Shown here piece by piece: positions 56,479 to 64,000 of a stretch of DNA of 64,000 nt (positions within the stretch are counted from its first letter, which is position 1; each line of letters opens with the position of its first letter). This DNA is from Motiliproteus sp. Lineage in GTDB: Bacteria > Pseudomonadota > Gammaproteobacteria > Pseudomonadales > Balneatricaceae. Location of the stretch: positions 31,216-95,215 of the forward strand of contig JAPHRD010000010.1 in the NCBI GenBank assembly GCA_026196225.1. Reading direction: 5' to 3'. The notes below the pieces were generated by a model that did not search any database, was not told where the DNA came from, and saw nothing but the letters and a program-made list of their open reading frames with translations. Both the position numbers and the translations under genes were made by a program.

Positions 56479-57504
56479 TTAGAACTCCGTAGTTGAACAG
56501 TTCCGGCCGCTTTTTTTAGAGGTGTAGAGGGCTCGGTCGGCACGGTTGATCAAGTCATCGGCGGTTTCGTTCTGTTTGTGAGCAGTGACACCAATAGATA
56601 CCGTGATCTTGCCTAGCTTTTCTCCGGAAGAGCGTCGGGTCAGTACGCTCTTCTCTATACCTGTGCGTAGGTTTTCCGCCACCTTCATGGCATCTTCCAA
56701 CTGTGTATCGGGTAGCACCACGGCAAACTCTTCGCCGCCGTAACGGGCTACCTCATCGGCGCCTCGGATGGTACGTCGAATCATCCGGGCGACGAAGCAG
56801 ATAACCTGGTCACCGACCAGATGGCCGTGCATATCATTGAATTCTTTGAAGTGATCGATATCGATCATCAGGAAGGAAAGTGGCTCTTCTTCGGAAACGT
56901 AGCGCAGCATGTTGACCAGATTCTTTTCCAAGCCGCGGCGATTGTAGACGCCGGTCAGCGGGTCCATAAAGACCTCGTTTCGGACCTGCTCGAACTGGTT
57001 CTTAAGCTCAGCAATTTCACTGTTGCAGTTTTTCAAATCACTGCTGATGGTACTGACCTCGGAGCGCATGCGATTGGTTTCTTGAATCAGCCCGCTGACC
57101 ACTTCGCGAACGTTATCGAGGCTATCGCCTTCTTCAAGATTAGCCAGGGTAAATTGCAGCGCTTCGTTGTATTGTCCCATTCCGGATTCAGAACGGTTCA
57201 GGGTACTAGCTGCTTCCTGTAGAATTTCTTGGAGGTCGTGTCGGAATTTGTCCAACAGTTCTGTGTCCATTGGGTTGGCTAGGTGTTCATGATAAAGCTG
57301 ATCCACCAGGTGCTGCAGTTTATCGCCAGACATTGAGGTTGTTGAGAGTGAGCGTTGGATATCTTCGTGATCGCCGCTTTTGTATTCGTAACCCACAGAG
57401 TAATTTGAGGGGGATGCACCAATGGACTGTTCCTTCAGCCAGCTGAGGGTCTGTTCTGCCAACGAGATTGACTGATCAATATTTTTAGATTTGTTGCGGC
57501 TCAT
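56479..57504 (-). CDS. Diguanylate cyclase with N-terminal coiled coil
   Basis: 341 residues. The first ~165 residues are helical with coiled-coil segments (QETNRMRSEVSTISSDLKNC) and no known sensor domain. The GGDEF domain (about 172-340) has FMDPLTGVYNRRGLEKNL, an intact VARYGGEEFAVVLPD and an inhibitory RGAD five residues before it. No membrane helix. It resembles soluble GGDEF proteins with an N-terminal helical oligomerisation region. Third GGDEF protein of the window. Confidence 0.92.
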   Translation of the reverse strand: MSRNKSKNIDQSISLAEQTLSWLKEQSIGASPSNYSVGYEYKSGDHEDIQRSLSTTSMSGDKLQHLVDQLYHEHLANPMDTELLDKFRHDLQEILQEAASTLNRSESGMGQYNEALQFTLANLEEGDSLDNVREVVSGLIQETNRMRSEVSTISSDLKNCNSEIAELKNQFEQVRNEVFMDPLTGVYNRRGLEKNLVNMLRYVSEEEPLSFLMIDIDHFKEFNDMHGHLVGDQVICFVARMIRRTIRGADEVARYGGEEFAVVLPDTQLEDAMKVAENLRTGIEKSVLTRRSSGEKLGKITVSIGVTAHKQNETADDLINRADRALYTSKKSGRNCSTTEF

Positions 57505-57627
57505 ATCTATCCTAAGAATTTTTCGAATGCATCCTATCTAACCACGACTTGCAACCTATCTATATAACCGGTTTTTGTTCATAGGTGCTGCTATGTCTTC
57601 AAGACAGCTTATTGGGACTCGATTCTA

Positions 57628-60600
57628 TCAGGCCCTTTTTATATGTAAATCCAATTGGGGGAAAGCAATTTCTATCGCGTGTTCCCTGAATTTTTGGTCT
57701 ATCTGGTTATTTAGGGCGTGTATAACTGGATTGCGATCGGCCATTTCGCTGACATATACACGCAACTCATAATTTAGAGTGCTGTCACCGAAGGCCATGA
57801 AATACACTTCTGGTTTGGGCGAGGTCAATACTTGTGGGTTTTCAAAAGCAGTCTGCTGGAGCAGTCTTTCTACCAATTCATTGTCGGAACCATAGGCTAC
57901 GCCAACCAGTATCTTGATTCGGGTAATTGGATCTGAAAGTGACCAGTTGACCAATTGTTCGGTGATAAAGGATTTATTGGGGACGATAATCTCTTTGCGA
58001 TCCCAATCGATAATGGTGGTGGCGCGGATCTGGATTTTACTGACAGTACCGGTCAGACCGTTGATAGTGACGGTATCGCCGATACGTATTGGTTTTTCAA
58101 AAAGAATGATCAAGCCAGAAATAAAGTTGGCGAATATCTCCTGCAGACCAAAGCCCAGCCCGACACCCAGTGCAGCCACCAGCCACTGCATCTTCGACCA
58201 GTCGAAACCGAGAATATTAAAGCTCACCACCAGCCCCACCAGAATCAGTAGGTAATTCAGCAGTGTGGTAATAGCGTAACCGGTACCCGGTGAGAGGTGC
58301 AGGTGCTGCAATACCAATAGTTGCATAACCCCTGGCAGGTTGCGGATACTGATCCACATTAGAAGCAGTATCGATACAGATAAAATAAAGGCTTTCAGGG
58401 TAATGGGTTGGATCTGTTCAGTGCCGTTGAGGGTCAGGGTGGTTTCCCAAACGATGACGTTATCGAGAATATTCAGTGCGCTGAATAGGGGGGACCACAG
58501 GGCCCATAGGGCTACACCAAAGCCGATCCACAGTAATGTTTTGACCAATCCACGGGTCTGTTCGCTGATGGTTTGTAGATCGATGAAATTCTCATCGGGT
58601 AGATCCACCAAGGCTTCGCTGTTGGAATCCTCCTCTTTGGCACGTTGTGCCAGCATTTCCGCTCGACGGGCCTTGGCTTGATCAAAAGCGATGCGACGTT
58701 CCTGAATAACCAGGCCGCGAATAGCCACGCCGTAGACAACGATTATTGCGGTGGCAATTACCAGCGAATATAACACCATGCTGATCAACTTCATGCCGGT
58801 ATAGAGATAGCCGAAGGTTGAGGCCCCCAGCAGAACCAGGGGTAATAGAGTTAGCAGTGTCCAGATCAAAAGATAGGGACGTTGGCGCTGTAAGATGGCG
58901 ATATTGTCTCTATGGGGTAAGAGCTTTTCCCGCAGGGCGCGCAGGAAAAACAGACTTAATCCCAAACACCAGAGCATAAATACCAGCCGCCCCAAGGTTG
59001 AGCGCATCGCTTCGGTATTGACCGCTTCGGAGATACCCAACACCATCAGTAGCGGGACGCTTAAGATTATTAAGCGCCTTAACTGCTTTAGCCACTGCCG
59101 TACACCGGACTCTTGCCAATAGAGGTGGCTGATCAGCAATCCCTGAGGGGCACCCCAATTGCGGAAACAGAGCCAGTAAAGAATCAGCCAACTGCTCCAG
59201 ATAAGCCCCTGTCCTATCCCCTCGGCAAAAGGTAGATCCTGGCTATTCTGCAGTACCTTGCCGATCAGATTGATCAGCAGGGGCAGGGGCAAGGCATAGA
59301 CAAATCCGGCAATCAGTAAGTGAACAGTGTTAGAGAAACGATCGAGGGTGACCTTGCCGATATGGGGGTGAAAACGAAGGCGCAGAGCATTTTGTCGGTT
59401 GCGGCCGATAATCCAAAGGGCAATGACAAATAAGCCAATGACAGCCAATCCAGAGGCTCGCTTGGGGGCTAGAGCGATCGCTTCTGGTAGCTGGTTCCAG
59501 GTATCGGTCGACATCAGCCAATTGATATTTTGTATTAGTAGAGGGATCCGTTTAGCGTTGAGTGATCCGGTATTCGGGACCCACAACAAGTGCTGAGCGA
59601 TTAGATCCTGAAACTGCTGGATCTGACTGTGTAATTCCTGGGTGGCCACCTCTTGCTGAGCCAGGTTTGTTAGAAAACTCCGATAGCTTTCCAGCAAACG
59701 GTTAACCAGATCAGTACGCGCTCGAATGAGTGCGACTAGGGATTCGCTCTCATCGTAACTGAGTGGCGTTAAAGCACTCTCGGTGAGATTGTTGATATAG
59801 CTGTCAAACTCCATTAACAACTCAGTTTCCTGCTCCAGGTCGTAGCTTTGAAACTGTGCTTCGCCCTGGCGATCCAGCAGTTCATCAATATCGGGAAGGC
59901 TGGGGAGGGTATCCAGTTCTGACCTTAGTGTTTGCCCAAAAGCGGCGCTGTTTTTAAGCCATTGCAGCTGCTTCTTAACGCGCTCGAGAGTGTTGTGGAC
60001 CTGCCGGCTCTGTTGTTCCGCTTCGGATTTTTCTAACAGTGATTGTTCAATATCAGCGGTTAATTTGGTGAGTTGAAAAGAGAGACGCTCGTTTTCTGCA
60101 ACCTGTTGTTGGAGTAGGGGATGGCTGCTGTCATCCACTTCGGTGAGCTGCTTGGAGGCTGCCACCGCTTTTTCGGTTTCCAGCCGGCGTTGATCGGCAA
60201 GGTAACCCTGCAAGGCTTTGATAGAGCGTTCCAGATCGGTTATCTGATGGCTCAACAAACGGGATTCAAGCTTCATTAACAAATGTTGATCGCCCCTGCT
60301 GAGGAGTTCCAGTTCCAGCATCTGAATGTGCTGGTTAATGGCATCCAACTGTGCACTGTCCATGTCTCGCTTAGCTTTGCCAAGTTCACTATCACCACCA
60401 ATAACTCTGGCCACCTTGGTAACCAGCTGCAGCTGACTATCTTTTAGCTTGGTAATTTGATCGGGGATGGTGGCTTGACGGCCACTATCGAGGGTGAGGC
60501 GATTGTTGAGTTTATCCTGCTGGTTTTGCAGATCGAGTAGCTGGGCTTGAGTCACTGAAATCTGTTGCAGAGCTTCGTTGCTCGACATCTGTTCCAGCGC

Positions 60601-60921
60601 TGGAAGGGCAGAACTTTGGTAATCGTCGAGCTGCTGTTGAAGCTGGTCGGAGCGTGGTCCGTAGTTGGTGATCAGTTGCTTGAGCTGTTCCGTCCGGTCT
60701 TGATATTGCTGTTGCTCCTGCAGGTATTGAAGGGTCTGCTGATAGATCTCTTTAAGCTGTTGATTGTCGCCCTCTTCAGCGGGACCTAGGCCTTCCAGCT
60801 TGTTCTGAATGAGGTTGGTGGGGTTGAATAAGGTACTGGCATCTTCAGCATAACTTGCCGTAGATAGATTGATCAGTACCGCACAGAGTGCAATTAGCCG
60901 TAGTAATCTGTGAATTCCCAT
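57628..60921 (-). CDS. KefA/MscK-type mechanosensitive channel
   Basis: About 1097 residues from ATG 60921, preceded by GGTAGGGGT; an ATG at 60987 adds 22 residues before the signal peptide. Order: signal peptide (LLRLIALCAVLINLSTASYA); long periplasmic coiled-coil domain to about 480; roughly ten membrane helices; pore helix FGLQEIFANFISGLIILFEK and MscS beta domain (PIRIGDTVTINGLTGTVSKI, IIVPNKSFITEQLVNWSLSD). The size equals E. coli MscK. It releases solutes under membrane tension in osmotic downshock. Confidence 0.95.
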   Translation of the reverse strand: MGIHRLLRLIALCAVLINLSTASYAEDASTLFNPTNLIQNKLEGLGPAEEGDNQQLKEIYQQTLQYLQEQQQYQDRTEQLKQLITNYGPRSDQLQQQLDDYQSSALPALEQMSSNEALQQISVTQAQLLDLQNQQDKLNNRLTLDSGRQATIPDQITKLKDSQLQLVTKVARVIGGDSELGKAKRDMDSAQLDAINQHIQMLELELLSRGDQHLLMKLESRLLSHQITDLERSIKALQGYLADQRRLETEKAVAASKQLTEVDDSSHPLLQQQVAENERLSFQLTKLTADIEQSLLEKSEAEQQSRQVHNTLERVKKQLQWLKNSAAFGQTLRSELDTLPSLPDIDELLDRQGEAQFQSYDLEQETELLMEFDSYINNLTESALTPLSYDESESLVALIRARTDLVNRLLESYRSFLTNLAQQEVATQELHSQIQQFQDLIAQHLLWVPNTGSLNAKRIPLLIQNINWLMSTDTWNQLPEAIALAPKRASGLAVIGLFVIALWIIGRNRQNALRLRFHPHIGKVTLDRFSNTVHLLIAGFVYALPLPLLINLIGKVLQNSQDLPFAEGIGQGLIWSSWLILYWLCFRNWGAPQGLLISHLYWQESGVRQWLKQLRRLIILSVPLLMVLGISEAVNTEAMRSTLGRLVFMLWCLGLSLFFLRALREKLLPHRDNIAILQRQRPYLLIWTLLTLLPLVLLGASTFGYLYTGMKLISMVLYSLVIATAIIVVYGVAIRGLVIQERRIAFDQAKARRAEMLAQRAKEEDSNSEALVDLPDENFIDLQTISEQTRGLVKTLLWIGFGVALWALWSPLFSALNILDNVIVWETTLTLNGTEQIQPITLKAFILSVSILLLMWISIRNLPGVMQLLVLQHLHLSPGTGYAITTLLNYLLILVGLVVSFNILGFDWSKMQWLVAALGVGLGFGLQEIFANFISGLIILFEKPIRIGDTVTINGLTGTVSKIQIRATTIIDWDRKEIIVPNKSFITEQLVNWSLSDPITRIKILVGVAYGSDNELVERLLQQTAFENPQVLTSPKPEVYFMAFGDSTLNYELRVYVSEMADRNPVIHALNNQIDQKFREHAIEIAFPQLDLHIKRA

Positions 60922-61132
60922 ACCCCTACCAGTAATCGACCGAATGAATCTTAAAACGGTTTGGATTCTACCGCTGCAGACGCCCATTGATTCTCGACCT
61001 GTATAAAAGTTCCTATTCGGCCAAGACGAACGCAGCCAATACTGCTACAGTTTAGCAATAGTTAATCTCTATCTGACTAATATTATTTAAGTTTTTATAG
61101 ATATTCCTGTTTTTCGGTAATTGGATTTCGGC

Positions 61133-61531
61133 GTGGCTAAAGGATACAACCAACATCAGCAGCGGCATCAAGGACTTAACGCCTTTGGTAAGGACCTGAC
61201 TCGGCGCTCGGGTTCCTGCTGTGAACTCTGTGAAGCCTCAGGTGTAAAACTTTCCATCTATGAGGTGCCACCCATTCCGGTTGAGCCGGAATTGGAGCAT
61301 TGTGTTTTTGTTTGCGAGACATGTCTGCAGCAGTTAGAACAACCCAAACAACGTAATCCTGATCACTGGCGCTGTCTCACCAAAGCCGTTTGGAGTCAGG
61401 TGCCTGCGGTACAAGTAGTGGCAGTCACTATGGCGAAGGCTCTGGCGGATCAAGCATGGGCGGCTGAACTGTTGGAACAGCTCTATCTGGATCCGGAAGT
61501 CGAAGCCTGGGTCGAAAAAAGTAGCCTCTGA
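61133..61531 (+). CDS. PhnA/YjdM-like zinc-ribbon protein
   Basis: About 132 residues from GTG 61133 (TTG 61121 is in frame). The N-terminal zinc ribbon has CCELCEASGVKLSIYEV and a second pair in FVCETCLQQLEQP, as in the PhnA N-terminal domain. The remainder (NPDHWRCLTKAVWSQVPAVQ, LYLDPEVEAWVEKS) is related to the PhnA family but has diverged. PhnA was named from a phosphonate operon, although its role is unproven. It is followed 10 bp later by a HAD gene. Confidence 0.82.
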   Translation: MAKGYNQHQQRHQGLNAFGKDLTRRSGSCCELCEASGVKLSIYEVPPIPVEPELEHCVFVCETCLQQLEQPKQRNPDHWRCLTKAVWSQVPAVQVVAVTMAKALADQAWAAELLEQLYLDPEVEAWVEKSSL

Positions 61532-61541
61532 ACCACTATCA

Positions 61542-62141
61542 ATGACTATCGACCTGCAGCAATGCCATCACTGGATTTTCTATCTGGACGGCACTCTTAC
61601 CCAGCCTCTCCATGATTTTGTTGCCATCCGGCGTGAGCTTGGGGTGCCGACGGAAGAGGGAATTCTGGAGTACATTGCCCGCCAACCTATGCCATTGCGT
61701 CAGCAGTTAAACCATCGGTTGACGGCGATAGAACGTCGTATCGCCCGACGGGCTGTGGCTAATCCCGGGGCTGTGATGCTATTGCAAACCCTAGCGGAGC
61801 AGGGCTGTCGATTGGGTATATTGACTCGCAATCAGCGCGATTGTGTTGATATCGTATTGAACCGAATTGGTGTGGAATCTTATTTTGAAGCTCAGGCGAT
61901 TATCGCTTGCGAAGATGCTCCTCCCAAGCCCGACCCTGTGGGAATAAACCAGATCATTCAATATTGGCAGGTTAGTCCCCGGCAGTGTGTGATGGTAGGG
62001 GATTTTCGCTACGACCTGGAAGTGGGGCGTGCTGCAGGTATCCCAACCGTGCATTTTGCCGCAGACCGTCAAGAACGTTGGCCGGACCTGACTGATCTAG
62101 TGGTGGAGAACCTGGCCCAGCTTCAGGTCTTTAGGGTTTAA
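61542..62141 (+). CDS. HAD-superfamily hydrolase with altered motif I
   Basis: 199 residues. Motif II (LGILTRNQRD), the Lys of motif III (EDAPPKPDPVG) and motif IV (MVGDFRYDLEVGRAAG) are intact. In motif I the usual FDxDGT is FYLDGTLTQP: the nucleophile Asp is a Tyr (TAT instead of GAT). All else resembles a normal phosphoglycolate-phosphatase-like enzyme. Either the protein has lost phosphatase chemistry or there is a base error. It overlaps the convergent GumN-like gene by 11 bp. Confidence 0.85.
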   Translation: MTIDLQQCHHWIFYLDGTLTQPLHDFVAIRRELGVPTEEGILEYIARQPMPLRQQLNHRLTAIERRIARRAVANPGAVMLLQTLAEQGCRLGILTRNQRDCVDIVLNRIGVESYFEAQAIIACEDAPPKPDPVGINQIIQYWQVSPRQCVMVGDFRYDLEVGRAAGIPTVHFAADRQERWPDLTDLVVENLAQLQVFRV

Positions 62142-63090
62142 CTCGGGTGATAAAGTAACCTTTCTGTTCAAGCAGTGTCTGGATTCCACCATCGGGGCCG
62201 TAGTGAGCAGCACCCACGGCAATGAAAAAGCTGGATTCCGGCTTCTCTATTAACAGCGCATCGATGCGGTCGGCCATACGTAGGTTTCGATCTGCGAGCA
62301 ATCGTTTCATAAAGCGGTCAAACAGTGGTTGCGGTAGATCCAGCTGATTTTTTAACAGCCGGTCAAAGGTGTCGGGTTGGCCGCTACGGTAGGCGTCATA
62401 GGTCTCTTTCATAATCGGTTGGTTTTTCATTTGGGCGCCTTCGATGTAGTCCAGCGTCATATCAAGCATCGTCAGGTTTTCCTGCTCGCTGAAGGACTCG
62501 AATACTGCCGCTTGCTCATCAATGGTTTCCAATCCCCCTACCTGTTTGCCATTTTGTTGGGCCTGTTGGTACAGACGCATATCCATAGCCATCTGATTGC
62601 CGTAGCGAAGCTGATCTTCAATTAAGGGTAAGGTTGCTGTTAGGGCCCACAGTTTCAAGTGTGAAAGGGCGTTGAGCGAGAGGCTGGGGTGGATTTTTGT
62701 CAATATTTGATTGATTCGATCCTTGCGAGTCGGGGTCAGAGTGTTCAGTAACGACTGTTTATCCGGAGAAACAAAACTCTGTGCGGCCATCAACAGCGCG
62801 GTTGGGCTCATATCCAGTTCGCCGTAAAAAGCATCGGCCTGTTGAAAGCTGGCAACCACCGAGGGGGGGAGTTGATTCAGGTCCGGTTGAGCGCTGTGGA
62901 TAGTGCCGAAAAGATAGGAAGACTTGGTGCGATCTGGTGAATCCACCCGCCATAAATAGGGGGTGCTGTACTGATCGGCGTGACTGAGCATGGGTTGTAG
63001 TAGACAGAGAACCAGACCCAGACTAAGAATCAGAGCCTGCTTGGACCATGCTGAATATCGAAACTTCAAATGATTTCTATTGGCTGTCAT
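62131..63090 (-). CDS. TraB/GumN family protein
   Basis: About 319 residues from ATG 63090, with AAGGA 8 bases upstream (ATG 63108 is in frame). A secretion signal (ALILSLGLVLCLLQPMLSHA) is followed by PYLWRVDSPDRTKSSYLFGTIH, with the conserved GTIH motif, and FYGELDMSP. The C-terminal FFIAVGAAHYGPDGGIQTLL, with GxxH, completes the family metal site. TraB/Tiki-type proteins are thought to be metalloproteases; the substrate is unknown. Confidence 0.9.
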   Translation of the reverse strand: MTANRNHLKFRYSAWSKQALILSLGLVLCLLQPMLSHADQYSTPYLWRVDSPDRTKSSYLFGTIHSAQPDLNQLPPSVVASFQQADAFYGELDMSPTALLMAAQSFVSPDKQSLLNTLTPTRKDRINQILTKIHPSLSLNALSHLKLWALTATLPLIEDQLRYGNQMAMDMRLYQQAQQNGKQVGGLETIDEQAAVFESFSEQENLTMLDMTLDYIEGAQMKNQPIMKETYDAYRSGQPDTFDRLLKNQLDLPQPLFDRFMKRLLADRNLRMADRIDALLIEKPESSFFIAVGAAHYGPDGGIQTLLEQKGYFITRVKP

Positions 63091-63188
63091 CGAACCTGTC
63101 CTTGTCATTCCGTCTTACAATTTTAGCAGTGTGGTCAATTTATTATTTTTGGGGGCAGTTGTGTTCGTGGCGCGCAGTCACTGAAAAC

Positions 63189-64000
63189 CTATTTGAAGCG
63201 TCGCCTTAATCCTGCTTCAGCAATGATCCGGGTGGAAATCTCCTCAATGGAAAGGCTGCTGGCATCCAGATAAGGGATGCGGTTGAGGTTGAACATCGCT
63301 TCGGCATTTTGTACATCTCGCAGACATTGCCGGAGGCTGGCGTAAGGGCTGTCTGGTCGACGCTCACTGCGGATGGCGCTGAGCAACTCCGGTTCCAGGC
63401 TGAGACCAAACAGTTTGTGGCGATGGAGTTTTAGCAGCCGTGGCAGGCGGGTTTCATCAAGATCGTCTTCGGTGAGCGGATAGTTGGCCGCCAGCACGCC
63501 GAACTGTAGGGCTAGGTAAAGACTGGTGGGGGTTTTGCCTGTCCGTGATACACCGGTGAGGATAATGTCAGCTTGCTCATAACCCTTGGATGTCGCGCCG
63601 TCGTCATTCTCCAGCGCAAAATTCACTGCATTCACTCGTTCCTTGGCGATGCTACTGCGGGCCTGGGAGCGGGATTGACCGATGCGGTTTTCAGATTTCG
63701 AGTCCAACTCTGTTTCTAGCAATGGCATAAAAGAGCTGAACACATCCAGGATCATGGCATCGCTGTTGTTGATAATCTGCCGGAGCGATTCGTTGGCAAG
63801 CGTGCAGATCACCAATGGCCGTATTCCACTTTCTTTACTGGCTTCGTTGATCTGAGCGACGGCGGAATTGGCCTTCGGTTCGCTGTCTATGTAGGGCAAG
63901 GTGACTCGGTTCAGTTCAATATCTTCAAACTGGGTGAGCAAACTTCTTCCCAGGGCTACTGCGGTAATTCCGGTGCCGTCGGAGATAAAAAATGCGCTTC
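63189..64000 (-). CDS. ppsR: PEP synthase regulatory kinase/phosphatase PpsR, N-terminus cut by the window
   Basis: About 270 codons are visible (frame starts at 63998). The frame runs to the window edge with SDGTGITAVALGRSLLTQFE, close to the family N-terminus, so only a few residues are missing. The P-loop is GVSRTGKTPTSLYLA and the conserved ANYPLTEDDL follows. PpsR (DUF299) is a bifunctional ADP-dependent kinase and phosphorylase that inactivates and reactivates phosphoenolpyruvate synthase. ppsA is often divergent from it and may lie just right of the window. Confidence 0.95.
   Translation of the reverse strand, partial: SAFFISDGTGITAVALGRSLLTQFEDIELNRVTLPYIDSEPKANSAVAQINEASKESGIRPLVICTLANESLRQIINNSDAMILDVFSSFMPLLETELDSKSENRIGQSRSQARSSIAKERVNAVNFALENDDGATSKGYEQADIILTGVSRTGKTPTSLYLALQFGVLAANYPLTEDDLDETRLPRLLKLHRHKLFGLSLEPELLSAIRSERRPDSPYASLRQCLRDVQNAEAMFNLNRIPYLDASSLSIEEISTRIIAEAGLRRRFK

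Overview
The window is a gene-dense stretch of a gammaproteobacterial chromosome of moderate GC content. Gene order and gene content point to a marine, Oceanospirillales/Pseudomonadales-like organism. The block leuC-leuD-leuB-asd-fimV-truA-trpF-(trpBA)-accD-folC-SPOR-cvpA-purF-metZ follows the Pseudomonas order, with trpBA placed between trpF and accD and a single asd. smrB/prmB/aroC and purB-hflD-mnmA-nudJ follow the wider gammaproteobacterial order. The genus is not determinable from the sequence alone. I see no rRNA, tRNA, CRISPR array or prophage.

Layout. 1-9 kb: partial sixA, a PglL/Wzy_C-type O-oligosaccharyltransferase, a DUF4892 secreted protein, a patatin phospholipase, folE, smrB, prmB, aroC and an MFS transporter. 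8.8-12 kb: a polyhydroxyalkanoate locus (DUF6489 small protein and phaR, convergent with class III phaEC). It is followed by a 269-bp MITE-like element whose right inverted repeat supplies the last codons and stop of a LysR gene. 13-31 kb: the biosynthetic backbone listed above, with FimV, whose cytoplasmic half is extremely acidic. 31-40 kb: an accessory signalling region with a CxxC/CxC protein of unknown function, a Cache chemoreceptor downstream of a perfect FNR/Anr box, HAD/AhpD-like/DUF547 genes, an intergenic structured element, an ECF sigma factor with a small zinc-finger anti-sigma-like protein, a coupled hemerythrin-PilZ pair, a GAF-GGDEF protein and ribE.

40-64 kb: an SDR39U1 protein preceded by a possible coupled leader ORF, an orphan BatD, and a 760-bp AT-rich gap with small ORFs, a minus-strand terminator and an inverted repeat. 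Then trmJ, an alpha/beta hydrolase, purB-hflD-mnmA-nudJ, moaE, rapA, a triple-PAS GGDEF protein and hemJ. Three orphan small proteins follow, one carrying a duplicated Trp/Cys motif. The window ends with a third GGDEF protein, a KefA/MscK-type channel, a PhnA-like protein, a HAD protein lacking its nucleophile Asp, a TraB/GumN protein and a partial ppsR.

How the genes work together: most of the window is housekeeping (Leu, Trp, Met, Lys/Thr-branch, chorismate, purine, folate, riboflavin, tRNA modification). The accessory interest lies in carbon storage (PHA) and in cyclic-di-GMP and redox signalling. There are three GGDEF proteins, all with an RxxD inhibitory site, one PilZ protein, one hemerythrin, one FNR-box-linked chemoreceptor and no EAL or HD-GYP enzyme.
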